From JAVBNU01 sp031551265 (GTDB lineage: Bacteria; Cyanobacteriota; Vampirovibrionia; Gastranaerophilales; Gastranaerophilaceae), in assembly GCA_031551265.1 (NCBI GenBank), contig JAVBNU010000007.1, forward strand, positions 8,255-72,254: DNA of 64,000 nt. Reading direction: 5' to 3'. The notes under the pieces were generated by a model. That model was not told the DNA's origin. It was given only the letters and a program-made list of their open reading frames with translations, and did not search any database. Below are positions 15,216-25,614 of this stretch, one piece after another (position 1 is the stretch's first letter; each line of letters starts with the position of its first letter). A program made the position numbers and the translations under genes.

Positions 15216-18176
15216 ATGAAAAATATAAATAAACTGCTCATTTTCTCTGTGATAGCCGGAACATTACTCTGTTGTGCGCCGGCTATTGCCGTACAAGCGA
15301 GTGATACGACAATCTCTATAGCCTCTGTGAACAATTCAGCGTATTTTGACATTGAAATTATGCCTGTGTCCGAGGGGAAAATTCTTTTGCCACTCAAACA
15401 ATTGGCAGATATTTTAGAAGTGCCTGTTAAAATAAACCACTCAACGAAAGAAATAACTTTTGATAACGTCAAAGTCAGTAAGGATGCTATATTTATTGGT
15501 GGAGTAAAAATACCGGCTGAAAGTGCATATCTGAAAAAAGGTATTATGTCTGATATTCAGGATGAAATTTTTATTGATGAAAAAACACTTTCTAAAATAT
15601 TTAATACAGAAATTTCCACGAACAAAAACGAACTTTCGGTAATTATAACAAGCTCAAACGCGCTTTCATACTTAGGCAGCGATGAAACGGGTGATGAGAC
15701 CGAACAAGATGTCAAAAAATTCCGTGCATACAAAGATGTTTTGGTACCTGAGGAGAGAAAAAGATTTACCCTTGATACAATTGGATTCAACAACTATATG
15801 AACTCCGACAATACAAAGCAGGTTTATTTAAACGAAACGACAACTAATGCTTTGTTTAACAATAATTCCAACATTACCCTTAAAGGGAGGGCGTTTGACG
15901 GCGATTATAACGTGGATTTTAACTCAAATAATCACACTGAAAAGTTCTTTTCTTTCGGTGGTTTAAGTTTCAAGTACAAAAACAAGTATAAAAATATTCC
16001 CTATGAAATCGGTCGTGTAACGGGTTTTGAAGATGAAAAATTCCGCATAGGAACATCTTTATTGGGCGTGCAGGTTTTTAATTATGATTCATCTGAAAAA
16101 GATTATCGCTATATTGACGGCAATGTCGATGAAAACAGCGTTGTAAATATTTATATCAACGATGAATTTTACAAAACTCTTGATACTTATAAAGGCTACT
16201 TTTCGCTGAAAGACGTATACACTGACAAAAAAATAGAAAAAATCACTATTGAAGAACTTAAGGATGATGGAAGCACAAAAACGGTTTATGAAAAAATATA
16301 TCCCAAAAATAAAAGCGGGTTATCGGTCGGCGAAAGACGCTACAGCATGTTAGCCGGTGTTTCAGGCTTTAATGACAGGCTATTCAGCCAAAATGGCTAC
16401 ATTTACCAAATGAATACAAAGAAATTCGTTCTAGGCACGCAATACCAGCAGGCAATTAGTGAAAAGCTTAACTATGACGTGAAAGTAGCGGCAGACAAAA
16501 TTATCCAGCAAGATGCCAACACGATTTGGGGGCAAAGCTACTATAACAACCACTCTATACTCTCATCAGGCACCTATAAAAACCCGAATATTCTTGAAGG
16601 TGCAAGTGTTATAAACACCTGGAAATACGATATTAATGACGATTTAAGAATAAGTTCCGATATGGGCGTCTCGTACTCAAATGAAGGCTCAGGACACACT
16701 GCCTCTGTAAATGCGCATTATTCTAAAGAGAATTACAACCTGAAAGCAAGCTTGTACGAGTATTCGCCGAATTTTTACCTTGCGGGCTCGGAAAGTGGTT
16801 TCATTAGCGACCGACTTGGCGGATACATCGGTGGGGATTATAAATATAAACAATTTAACCTCAGCACAGGGCTTAATAAATATTTTTCTAACATTGACAA
16901 AAATTATGATGGCGGAGTTATCTCCTACACAGACGGTTCGTTGGGAATGGGTTTAAAATTGCCAAAAATTGCCAATTTTAGATTCAGTTCAAATTTTCGG
17001 CAAGGCGAAAATACGATTGGCGAAAGTTACAACTATCACTGGGATTTTAATGTTAGACGAAATTTCAAATATTTTAACCTAGAAGCCGGCCGGCGCGATT
17101 ATTCTTATAATACAGAGTATTTTTCATCGGCAAAAAACAGCGAAAACTTTGAATCATTTTATTCAACGCTTTATGCAAAAGCTGATATTAAAATCCCCAA
17201 AAATAAAGGTACACTTATGCTTGGCCACGATATAGTTAATAACACATCTAATGGCAGAAGCAACAATTATAGCGCTTTTAAGATTGGCTATACTTTCCCT
17301 GAAATCAAGCGAATTTTGCTCTCAACTAACGTCAGTATGAATTACACAGGCAGCAATAAGGGCTTTAATTACGGCGCCGGAATAGGCTACAGAACAAAAT
17401 CAGGTATGGTTATAAGCCTTAACTACCAGTACAACGTCAATGGCGGCTATATTTTCGACAACATGTATATCCCCGCGAATAACCGACACTCTTTTAATTT
17501 GACTTTTAATGATACTCTGGCTGTGGTGCAAGGGAGCGGGTTAAAATCAGTCGGCTATGCCGATGCAGACAAAGGCTACGTCGAAATTATAGCGTTCATA
17601 GACAAAAACGGCAACGGAAAATTTGATAAAGGTGATATTGGTGTGCGCAATGTGCCGATAAAAACAAGTTGGAATAACAAGTCAATTTATACAGGCAGAA
17701 ATGGTATAGCGCCAATTGAAGTAGTTGACAAAGGCGTTGGGAAAGTTACTTTAGACATCTCAAAGCTTTCAGGCACATTCTCAGCTAAAAGCGGCATCAA
17801 AGATTCACAAATGGTGCTAATTAAGCCTAAAAGCACAACAAGAGTTGAGTTTCCGCTGCTCTGCTCGGTAGGTGGAATACAAGGTAATCTGAAAGTAGTT
17901 AGTGATTTTTCTGATAAACTCAATATCTCCGAATTTGTTGTCGTCTTGCATAATGAAAATGCCCAAGAAGTAGCATATTCAACACTCGACGAATTCGGTA
18001 ATTATTATTTTTCCGGGATTTCTCCCGGAAAATACGTTGTTAAACTTGATGAAGTTATACAGCAGGTTTATGGCTTGGATTCTTTTGAAAACAAAGGCGA
18101 AATAAACGTTGAAATACCCTATGTACAAGATGAATTCGTCGATATCAAAGACATCAATTTAATTTATAAGAATTAA
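15216..18176 (+). CDS. Outer-membrane usher with N-terminal copper-amine-oxidase-N-like domain
   Basis: About 986 residues with a signal peptide (LLIFSVIAGTLLCCAPAIAV). Residues of about 40-140 look like a copper amine oxidase N-terminal-type domain (GKILLPLKQLADILEVPVKI, STKEITFDN), which is unusual on an usher. The barrel follows, with usher features such as GLSVGERRYSMLAGV and many amphipathic strands ending in aromatic residues. The C-terminus has beta-sandwich domains with FIDKNGNGKFDKGDIGVRNVPI, an SdrD-B-like motif also seen at usher C-termini, and a carboxypeptidase-like repeat (YYFSGISPGKYVVKLDE). ATG 15216 has AGGAAA in front; ATG 15201 lies in a repeat. It threads the preceding pilins through the outer membrane. 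Confidence 0.8.
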   Translation: MKNINKLLIFSVIAGTLLCCAPAIAVQASDTTISIASVNNSAYFDIEIMPVSEGKILLPLKQLADILEVPVKINHSTKEITFDNVKVSKDAIFIGGVKIPAESAYLKKGIMSDIQDEIFIDEKTLSKIFNTEISTNKNELSVIITSSNALSYLGSDETGDETEQDVKKFRAYKDVLVPEERKRFTLDTIGFNNYMNSDNTKQVYLNETTTNALFNNNSNITLKGRAFDGDYNVDFNSNNHTEKFFSFGGLSFKYKNKYKNIPYEIGRVTGFEDEKFRIGTSLLGVQVFNYDSSEKDYRYIDGNVDENSVVNIYINDEFYKTLDTYKGYFSLKDVYTDKKIEKITIEELKDDGSTKTVYEKIYPKNKSGLSVGERRYSMLAGVSGFNDRLFSQNGYIYQMNTKKFVLGTQYQQAISEKLNYDVKVAADKIIQQDANTIWGQSYYNNHSILSSGTYKNPNILEGASVINTWKYDINDDLRISSDMGVSYSNEGSGHTASVNAHYSKENYNLKASLYEYSPNFYLAGSESGFISDRLGGYIGGDYKYKQFNLSTGLNKYFSNIDKNYDGGVISYTDGSLGMGLKLPKIANFRFSSNFRQGENTIGESYNYHWDFNVRRNFKYFNLEAGRRDYSYNTEYFSSAKNSENFESFYSTLYAKADIKIPKNKGTLMLGHDIVNNTSNGRSNNYSAFKIGYTFPEIKRILLSTNVSMNYTGSNKGFNYGAGIGYRTKSGMVISLNYQYNVNGGYIFDNMYIPANNRHSFNLTFNDTLAVVQGSGLKSVGYADADKGYVEIIAFIDKNGNGKFDKGDIGVRNVPIKTSWNNKSIYTGRNGIAPIEVVDKGVGKVTLDISKLSGTFSAKSGIKDSQMVLIKPKSTTRVEFPLLCSVGGIQGNLKVVSDFSDKLNISEFVVVLHNENAQEVAYSTLDEFGNYYFSGISPGKYVVKLDEVIQQVYGLDSFENKGEINVEIPYVQDEFVDIKDINLIYKN

Positions 18177-18230
18177 AGTCTTTAATATACAAATTTTTAC
18201 TTTGTGGCTTGTCCCAACTACAAATGTGTC

Positions 18231-18370
18231 GTCACCCCGCAGGTTTAAGCGTATAATGTATGCTACAAATTGCCTATGTGCGGGGTCTTTCCGGCGTGGA
18301 ATCCCACATTGGGAAGATACCGCACGCAAGCAACCTAATTTATCTTCAACGTTTAGCGCTGCGGTATGAC
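18231..18370. repeat. Dispersed intergenic repeat, family B, copy 2
   Basis: GTCACCCCGCAGG at one end and GCGGTATGAC at the other. The inner block runs from GTGCGGGGTCTTTCC to AAGATACCGCAC and matches the reverse complement of the inner block at 2168-2306. Confidence 0.8.
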
Positions 18371-18433
18371 TTGCACTTTAAATATTATGCGGAAATAGCA
18401 AATTCGTATCTTAAAAGCTTTATCTCAGCTATA

Positions 18434-18495
18434 GGGTGCACTCACCAGTGCACCATCATTTGTTTTAATATATTGGTGCAGTAGTGACAGCACCC
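18434..18495. repeat. Palindromic repeat of the GTGCGTNNNACGCACC type, family D
   Basis: GGGTGCACTCAC with GTGACAGCACCC, enclosing CAGTGCACC and GGTGCAGTAG. It lies just past the 3' end of the minus-strand hydrolase and may act as its terminator. Confidence 0.6.
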
Positions 18496-18508
18496 ACAAT
18501 TCTAATAT

Positions 18509-19141
18509 CTACTTATATACCATTGTTTTTGCGTATTCGACACCTATGCCAAATGCGCCGCCGTGTTCGTGTACTATTTTCATACATTCGTCGTAGGTTT
18601 CTTTGTTTGCCCAATCACGCTGGAATTCGAACATCATTTGCAGTGAACTGACAGGAACAGCACCAGCCTGCACCATTCTCATAACAGCCGTTTCGTGAAT
18701 AGTTTCTGAAAGCCCGCCACAAGCGTCAACAACCACAAAAACATTAAAATCTTCGTCTATCATTGATAATGTTGGCCAGCAGACGCATACTTCTGTCCAA
18801 AGACCGCTTACAATAATATTTTTCTTGCCTGTTGCTTTGATTGCTTTTCTGAATTCCTCAGAATCCCAAGAATTCATACCTGAGCGTGGTATAGGCTTAA
18901 TTTCAGGAAAAATATTTTGTAAGCTTTCTATGCAATGCCCGCTAAAACCCTCTTCCACGGTTGTTATTATAGTTGGAATATTGAAAAGTTTTCCTGCTTT
19001 TGCAAGTGCTGTAACGTTATTTAATAATCTTTCGCCCGATATACTTCTCACTCCGAAAATCATTTGAGGCTGAATATCAATAAAAGCCAATGCACAATTG
19101 TCTTTGGTAATAAGACCTTTGTCTGTACCTGATAAAATCAT
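18509..19141 (-). CDS. ycaC: YcaC-like isochorismatase-family hydrolase
   Basis: A cysteine hydrolase of about 210 residues. The Asp is in CALAFIDIQPQM, and the nucleophile Cys in IIVSGLWTEVCVCWPTLS. The segments IPRSGMNSWDSEEFRKAIKA and FQRDWANKE match YcaC-type proteins along their length. The true YcaC substrate is unknown; the family hydrolyses amides or vinyl ethers. ATG 19141 has a strong GAAGGAGA in front, and the longer frame to 19198 is not needed. It is monocistronic, facing away from the giant prepilin gene. Confidence 0.88.
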   Translation of the reverse strand: MILSGTDKGLITKDNCALAFIDIQPQMIFGVRSISGERLLNNVTALAKAGKLFNIPTIITTVEEGFSGHCIESLQNIFPEIKPIPRSGMNSWDSEEFRKAIKATGKKNIIVSGLWTEVCVCWPTLSMIDEDFNVFVVVDACGGLSETIHETAVMRMVQAGAVPVSSLQMMFEFQRDWANKETYDECMKIVHEHGGAFGIGVEYAKTMVYK

Positions 19142-19394
19142 TTGTCGTTCTCCTTCTAAAATATTTTGAAGTATAGAAACAATGCAGAAAATATGCATTA
19201 TCCGATTTGATATTGCCGTTAGGGATGTACTTGTGAATGTGACATTTAAAGGTCAGTTTGTGTAGAAATATTAAAAAATGTTATCATTCATTTGTTTAAT
19301 ACATGTAAAAATTAAAAAAATATGATAAGATATATATATGTATATATAAAATAATATATACGTAAAGCATGCTAAATACTCCGGAGTTGTGAAT

Positions 19395-22300
19395 ATGAAT
19401 ATGGATATCGATATAAATTGTGGCAAGACCCGTGGGGTGAAATCTGCGTTCACCTTAGCTGAGACCCTGATGGCAATGATTGTACTCGGGTTTGTAATGA
19501 CAATATGTCTTAACGTTTTTATAGGCTTGTTGCAAAAACCTGTTGGTATAACCGGTAATTTTCTTGATTTCAAAAAAGTCGGGATTTGCCGTAATGCGAT
19601 GAATGCTGACGGTTCTTGTGACTCACGCGGATATAAGGTTTTTGTATCTCAAACGAGCCTTACGTATAAAAGAACTCCAAACGCAGAGCCCCTACGCTGT
19701 GAGGCTATACGTGATGTCAGCCAGCTTGTTAAAATTCTGGAAGCCCCGAACGGCAGCCCTTTAAAAAGTCTGGATGCCTGCTATATTTTGATGGATGATA
19801 TTAACTTCCAAAAAACAATGGTAAAAGACAGTTCAGTCAGAAAAAGACTATCCACATACGACGCTATTAAAAAAGGTTCAAAAGGATTAGCCGGACAGGC
19901 TGCGAATACAAATGCGGTTGATGAAACATTTGAGTGGACCGGGATTGACCAGTTCCACGGCGTATTTTTGGGTAACGGCAAGGTTCTTTATAATATGAAA
20001 GGCAAGTACGGCCTATTCAAAACACTTGGTTCTGACGCGATTGTTCAGGATTTTGGTATTCATGATTCAAAAATTGCAAACTCGAGTAATAATCCTGTAG
20101 GCTTTTTAGCGGGCACTATTTCTGCAGAAGCAAATGTTGCACGTATGAACATACGTAATGTTTATACGTTAGGTTCAAGTATAACCAATTCAGGTGCGAC
20201 TAATGATGCTGTAGGAGGCTTGATAGGCTTAAGTAATGCTCCTGTAAGATTAATATTGTCTTACAATGATTCCGCTCAAAATGCAGCAGGCGGCCTGATT
20301 GGACACGCTGTTGACAATGTTTGGATGATAGACAGCCACAACAAGGGCAGTATTACTTCTACCCTGACCACAAGATTCAATACCGGCGGGCTTATCGGGC
20401 GTGCCGACGGAAATGTCACTCTGACAAGAGTATATAGCGGCCAAAATAAAATTAATTCCTCAACTCAATATACAGGTGGTTTTATCGGACGTTCCGAAGG
20501 ACGTGTTGATATCAGTTCTTCTTATGTATCCTCAACTGTTCAAGGGTCACGGTATATAGACTCGGCAACTAAAGAACTTACCGGCAAGACTGAAGCTATT
20601 GGTATGATTATTGGCCGCAGCAACGGTGAGTTATTGATGACTAATTCTTACGCATATGGTGAAATTGCAAGTGCGAAAAGATTAGGCGGCTTGGTGGGTG
20701 AAATTCGCCCCGGTGCGATTGACGACCCAACATATAACTTTAGCAAGGTATACTCGATGGTAAAAGCCGTCAGTCCTGATATGACCGAGCGAAACGATGA
20801 GGGCGAAATTATTGGCGCAGGTGCAATTATTGGTGATATGAACGGTGTTCCGGTGGCATTCCACGATTCGTTTTATTACAAGGAAATCAATCCTCATATT
20901 AATCAATTTGCCGGCAATGTGCCAAATATAACTAATAAAGATGAACTCAAAAAAATGTTGCGTAAGCCATTGTTTCATAACCCTCTTAAAAAGAAATTTT
21001 TTGGTCCTCAATTCACTCTTAAAAATTGGTTTAGCGCTATTTGGTCATTTGAATTCCCGAGACCTATTTTAAGAAGACCTGCTGAGCCCGTTACTCTTGG
21101 CTTAGAAGATAGAGACTTATTGATTGAGTATTTGACCCACCCCGATGATAATATTTGGAGTATATTCTATGACGGCTGTAATTCCTATAACTTGACGTCA
21201 AATATTTGTCCTAATACCATTGGTAACGAATCAAACGACGTTATGACTGCATTTTTAGACAGAAATGGCGATGGTAAATTTGACGCGGCTGACTTGAGAA
21301 TAATTAAGCAAGTCATTGAAGAAGCAAAAAACATGAAAGGTTTTAGCCAGACGCGTTTAACAATTTATGAAAATAATATACTTAAAACATATCAAATGGA
21401 ACTGCTTGGCTTGAAAATGAATCCTAAAGTTGTTCCTTATTACAAAGGTCAAAAAAGAAACAAAACAGGTGAGTTGAGCACCCAAACGACCATAATTCTT
21501 ATAAACCCTTTAAGTGAAGCCGGCAAAACATTTGATCCTGAGCTTCATAATCCGACGTATCACTTCCGTGATGAACCCCTTAAAGCTTATCATACCCTTC
21601 CAAAACAAACTGCATACACTGGCGATAATGAAGCAATAGAGCAAGAAATTGCACTGGATGACGAGGCTGCTCGTGAAGAAGCTCGTGAAATCTATAATCA
21701 GTTAACTGATGAGTGGACATATGCGCGTGGTGATATCTCCTCCGGTGTTCTTGCTGCCCTAGATCCTGAGATTAATCATGATTATCTCGATCGTTCTGCA
21801 AATGATGATTCTACAGGGTTCATTATCTCACCTGCGCGTGAGTATGCGACTATAAATACTGATGACTATTCATTAGAAAATCATAAATTATATATTCCAT
21901 ACGGTAAGTATGCGAAAGAAAAAAACAAACATAATTTTACCGGCGGTGATATAAAAACTATTGCAGACAAAATAGAAGAACTTAGCACGAATAAGGCGCT
22001 GCAAAAATTGAATGAAGAATCTCTTGTTATTACAGGTAAAACAGTTCGTGGTATCAAAAAAATGCTGCTCCGTGACTGGATAAATGTATATTTTAAAATC
22101 AGAGATGTTTTTGACGAAGTTAAGCCTGAAGAACAACCGCCTGCGTTCGCTCAATATACAGAGGCGATGTTGTGTGCTAAAGGTTATCGTTTAGTAAAAA
22201 GAATGCCTGCTGATATAAAAAAACAAGGACAATACAGCACAGACAGACCGCTACCCCTAAGATGGTCAAGACTCATTGTAAGAGACGCCAAGGATTTTGG

Positions 22301-25300
22301 CGACGTTATCTCCATACATGATGGTCAGGGACTCATTGAGAGTAGTCCCGGTAAAGGTTTGCGTAATTGTAAAATTGCCTTGTCAAAAGACGTAAGAATT
22401 CCTAGCGGGTATGTATATCAATATGACCCTGATAATAACACGACAAAAACCACACCTGCAGATTGGTTCCACATTGAAGCGGTACAAACACAATTCTCGG
22501 GTAATGGTTACAAAATGGAAATTTCAAACTTTGGTAATAAGACAACCCTATACAGAGGACTCTTCGCCAGAGGCTTTACTGCGGGTGTGTTGAAAAATTT
22601 AGCTTTAAAAGTGGTGCCTAGCGCTGCATCTTATGAAAAAACCGGCTGGCTTGTCGGCGGCAGAGTAGATGACCCTGGCAGTGATGACACGCCCGGGGGC
22701 GCTACAAAATCTATTATTGACAATAATTATGTTATAGTAGATGGCCCTTCCGCTACAGGCTGGCGTTCAGGCGGCTTGTTGGGTTCTGCCAATAGATCTT
22801 TAGTAATAAACAATTACGTGCATCTCAACTTCAATATGATAGCCAGCGGAAAATCTGTGGGTGGCTTGATTGGATTTGCTGAGTTTTCTAAAATTATGCG
22901 TAATTATGTGAGAATTGCCGAAAACGTAATTCTTGCCGGAAATAGTGAATTAGGCGGATTTATTGGTAATGCAAAAGCTACAAGCATGGAAGATAACTAT
23001 GTATACGCGGAAAACGCGTCAATAAAAAGTAATACGCTCACTGCAACCGGCATGGTAGGCGGTTTTGCCGGCTTAATTAACATGGGTATGGGTATGCCTA
23101 TAGAACGCAATTATGCTATTTTGAAAAATGTTGCTATGCTCAGCTTGAAAGCAGATGTAACTGAATACAGAGAACCTGACAAATACGGATTATATTTTGC
23201 CGGTGGTTTTGCTGGTAATATAAGTCGTAATGACGGCTGGTGCGATGTATTTAATGTATGTGGCAAATCTCCTGAAACTATGGTGCAAAAGAACTACTTA
23301 CACTATTTCTCTGACAAATCTGATGAGAGTATGATGCACGAATCAAAAATTTTAGGTATGGCTCAGATTGGTGGATTTGCCGGTTCAAGCGCCGGTTTTA
23401 CAGAGAACAACTATGCAGTAGTTGACGGACTCAATATCAGAACTTTCGAAAATATTAACCACTTATGGCGCAACAGGCATGCAGGCGGATTTATCGGGCA
23501 TAATGGTCTGGCATTGAATCATTCGTATAAATCGAAATTTTGTGATTTCAAGACTTATAACGGTAATGCTAAAGATGAAAATGATAAAGCTATTCCTTGG
23601 GGAACATGCAAACTAGATTCAAATACAAAAACACAAGGAGATTACGTTGATAGTACTTATAGTGGTTATATTATAACCTCAAGCATTGAAACCGAATCCC
23701 ACTCGAAAAGAAATGTTGCCTCTGTTTCTGCAACCAAAGTAACCAGCGACATGTTTACAGGTGGTTTTATCGGGATGAATGCCGGCAGGGTGACAAGTAA
23801 TCAGGCCGAATTCTATGGTGATATAACAGGATTGTCTTATCTCGCAGGACTGATTGGTATTAGTGGCGGCGGTATGCGGTATGAAGACTATGGTTCATAC
23901 GGTTACCAACCATTCTACTATAATCTTTTTAATCCTGTAGGCTCTATTGATGGTCGTGCTGAAGTCGCTGGGAATGGCACCTACATGTCAGGTACTGTCG
24001 GCAGTATTATTAATCTCAAGCCTCACCTGTGGCACTATGAGCCTCAATTAAACTCCTCAGGTGACTATGTCAGCTCTGTATGGAAAGATGATTCAAGCGC
24101 GTATGCCGGTTATTTTGGCGGGTACTTTAATATAGTGCAGCAAGCACATCTTAATAATAATAAAATCTTTATAAACGAAGATGCCGAAAAAGAATTTGAT
24201 GCAGATGATACAACTAATCTCTTGGACGAACCTACCGGTGCGCCGTCAACTAAAGCAAAATTGGGTCTCAAAGAAGTCAGCGATGAAACTGCTGAAGTTT
24301 ATGATGCCTATAGTGCTTCTGTTGCGGTTAATGACATTTCTGGACGTGCTCGTGACTATTTATATAATTACTACTACTATCTAAATAAACATTTTCTGGA
24401 TTACGACAATGCTATAAAATACGCCCAAATAGCGACAGATCGCGAGACTATGCTCGCAAAATTGGACTCGGATTGCAAAAAAGCAATAGTTCCGTGCTAT
24501 AAAGAAATAACGATTAAGGTTGATGGCAAAGAGGAAACATTATGTGATGCCGGTAATAAATATGCGAATGAATGTTCTTCAAATCCTTCGGAGATAAAGG
24601 AATGTATATGTTCTCTGGGTCAACCGGAGAACGAAGTATGTGCGCTTACTCAAGAATGTACCCCTGAATGTAATCAGGAAGATGAAGAAGAACTGCAAGA
24701 ATGCAAAGAAACACAACTTTGTTCCGAACCGGAATCATCGTGTCATGATGTTGATTATCAGGCTTGTATCACAGTGTGTCAGACCGGTAAACCCGGTTTT
24801 AACTGCTCAGATTGCAAAACTAATTTGGAAGATTCAAAAAGAGATTGGGCCGGTTTGGCAGATAAATTTGCGAGCGCAGCTGCATCAGATTTACAGAATG
24901 CCCGAACTTATCTAGGACTCTGGAGAAGCCATAATGCCAGCTTGGGCCCCAATGGCCTTTCAAAGAGATATAATGACCTCAATAAAGAAGGAGTTTGTGC
25001 TGCTGCTTATCCTGATATTATTTCAACAGGTTATCCTCCTGATTTCGAAATTGAATATGTAAATAATGGCACAAACCCTGATATTCCGGCGTACTTTAAT
25101 ACGAGTAATCCTATCGCTACGTATGTAGGCACGGAAACCGTTAAAGGTTACAGTACGTTTAGCAAAGCTGAACTTCTCAGTCGCAGCCCTCTATATAAAG
25201 AGGCTAGTGATAGAAAAGATTATAATAACGAAATTGCGCGATGCCAGTTCAAAGAGTACCAGAAAAAAATGGAAAATGAAACGGGTAAATTTATTGACCA

Positions 25301-25589
25301 GGAAGGAGCAGAAACACGTACTCTCGGGTATTATCTGTCACGACTTATCGGTAAATTATTCCCTGTCAGAAATGTACTCGACTCAGTAGGCAAATGGCTC
25401 GGCGAACTGGTAGATCCGAGCGAAGTCAGAGAAGATTCTGTCTCGAAACCTAACGCACTTCTCAAAACCTGGAATGACTTTAACTCTAAACTCGGATTTA
25501 GCGACAAAGTATGGATATGGTGGGAGTACGCACTTGGCGGCGCCAGACCTGTACTGCGCGCAGACAAAGACGGTAATCCGGCTGAATAA
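19395..25589 (+). CDS. Giant prepilin-like protein with GLUG-type repeats
   Basis: About 2064 residues. A short basic leader ends KSA before FTLAETLMAMIVLGFVMTICLN, a type III signal/N-methylation segment of type IV pilins with Glu at +5. The passenger is enormous. Residues of about 190-450 and 1080-1500 carry many GLUG-type turns (GGLIG, GGFIG, GGLVGE, GGFAGN) alternating with NNY or SY segments, which predict a beta-helix. FLDRNGDGKFDAADLRIIKQ near residue 620 is dockerin/EF-hand-like. A Cys-rich stretch sits near 1690-1820 (ECICSLGQ, CITVCQTG). GGAG lies 8 bases before ATG 19395. It heads an operon with two further anchored proteins; normal pseudopilins are 150-250 residues. Confidence 0.8.
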   Translation: MNMDIDINCGKTRGVKSAFTLAETLMAMIVLGFVMTICLNVFIGLLQKPVGITGNFLDFKKVGICRNAMNADGSCDSRGYKVFVSQTSLTYKRTPNAEPLRCEAIRDVSQLVKILEAPNGSPLKSLDACYILMDDINFQKTMVKDSSVRKRLSTYDAIKKGSKGLAGQAANTNAVDETFEWTGIDQFHGVFLGNGKVLYNMKGKYGLFKTLGSDAIVQDFGIHDSKIANSSNNPVGFLAGTISAEANVARMNIRNVYTLGSSITNSGATNDAVGGLIGLSNAPVRLILSYNDSAQNAAGGLIGHAVDNVWMIDSHNKGSITSTLTTRFNTGGLIGRADGNVTLTRVYSGQNKINSSTQYTGGFIGRSEGRVDISSSYVSSTVQGSRYIDSATKELTGKTEAIGMIIGRSNGELLMTNSYAYGEIASAKRLGGLVGEIRPGAIDDPTYNFSKVYSMVKAVSPDMTERNDEGEIIGAGAIIGDMNGVPVAFHDSFYYKEINPHINQFAGNVPNITNKDELKKMLRKPLFHNPLKKKFFGPQFTLKNWFSAIWSFEFPRPILRRPAEPVTLGLEDRDLLIEYLTHPDDNIWSIFYDGCNSYNLTSNICPNTIGNESNDVMTAFLDRNGDGKFDAADLRIIKQVIEEAKNMKGFSQTRLTIYENNILKTYQMELLGLKMNPKVVPYYKGQKRNKTGELSTQTTIILINPLSEAGKTFDPELHNPTYHFRDEPLKAYHTLPKQTAYTGDNEAIEQEIALDDEAAREEAREIYNQLTDEWTYARGDISSGVLAALDPEINHDYLDRSANDDSTGFIISPAREYATINTDDYSLENHKLYIPYGKYAKEKNKHNFTGGDIKTIADKIEELSTNKALQKLNEESLVITGKTVRGIKKMLLRDWINVYFKIRDVFDEVKPEEQPPAFAQYTEAMLCAKGYRLVKRMPADIKKQGQYSTDRPLPLRWSRLIVRDAKDFGDVISIHDGQGLIESSPGKGLRNCKIALSKDVRIPSGYVYQYDPDNNTTKTTPADWFHIEAVQTQFSGNGYKMEISNFGNKTTLYRGLFARGFTAGVLKNLALKVVPSAASYEKTGWLVGGRVDDPGSDDTPGGATKSIIDNNYVIVDGPSATGWRSGGLLGSANRSLVINNYVHLNFNMIASGKSVGGLIGFAEFSKIMRNYVRIAENVILAGNSELGGFIGNAKATSMEDNYVYAENASIKSNTLTATGMVGGFAGLINMGMGMPIERNYAILKNVAMLSLKADVTEYREPDKYGLYFAGGFAGNISRNDGWCDVFNVCGKSPETMVQKNYLHYFSDKSDESMMHESKILGMAQIGGFAGSSAGFTENNYAVVDGLNIRTFENINHLWRNRHAGGFIGHNGLALNHSYKSKFCDFKTYNGNAKDENDKAIPWGTCKLDSNTKTQGDYVDSTYSGYIITSSIETESHSKRNVASVSATKVTSDMFTGGFIGMNAGRVTSNQAEFYGDITGLSYLAGLIGISGGGMRYEDYGSYGYQPFYYNLFNPVGSIDGRAEVAGNGTYMSGTVGSIINLKPHLWHYEPQLNSSGDYVSSVWKDDSSAYAGYFGGYFNIVQQAHLNNNKIFINEDAEKEFDADDTTNLLDEPTGAPSTKAKLGLKEVSDETAEVYDAYSASVAVNDISGRARDYLYNYYYYLNKHFLDYDNAIKYAQIATDRETMLAKLDSDCKKAIVPCYKEITIKVDGKEETLCDAGNKYANECSSNPSEIKECICSLGQPENEVCALTQECTPECNQEDEEELQECKETQLCSEPESSCHDVDYQACITVCQTGKPGFNCSDCKTNLEDSKRDWAGLADKFASAAASDLQNARTYLGLWRSHNASLGPNGLSKRYNDLNKEGVCAAAYPDIISTGYPPDFEIEYVNNGTNPDIPAYFNTSNPIATYVGTETVKGYSTFSKAELLSRSPLYKEASDRKDYNNEIARCQFKEYQKKMENETGKFIDQEGAETRTLGYYLSRLIGKLFPVRNVLDSVGKWLGELVDPSEVREDSVSKPNALLKTWNDFNSKLGFSDKVWIWWEYALGGARPVLRADKDGNPAE

Positions 25590-25614
25590 TAAAACTTAAA
25601 CAAGGAAATAAAAG

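Noticed and set aside
18260..18484. 74-codon plus-strand frame
   Set aside because: It lies wholly in dispersed repeats, with no ribosome site or protein-like features.
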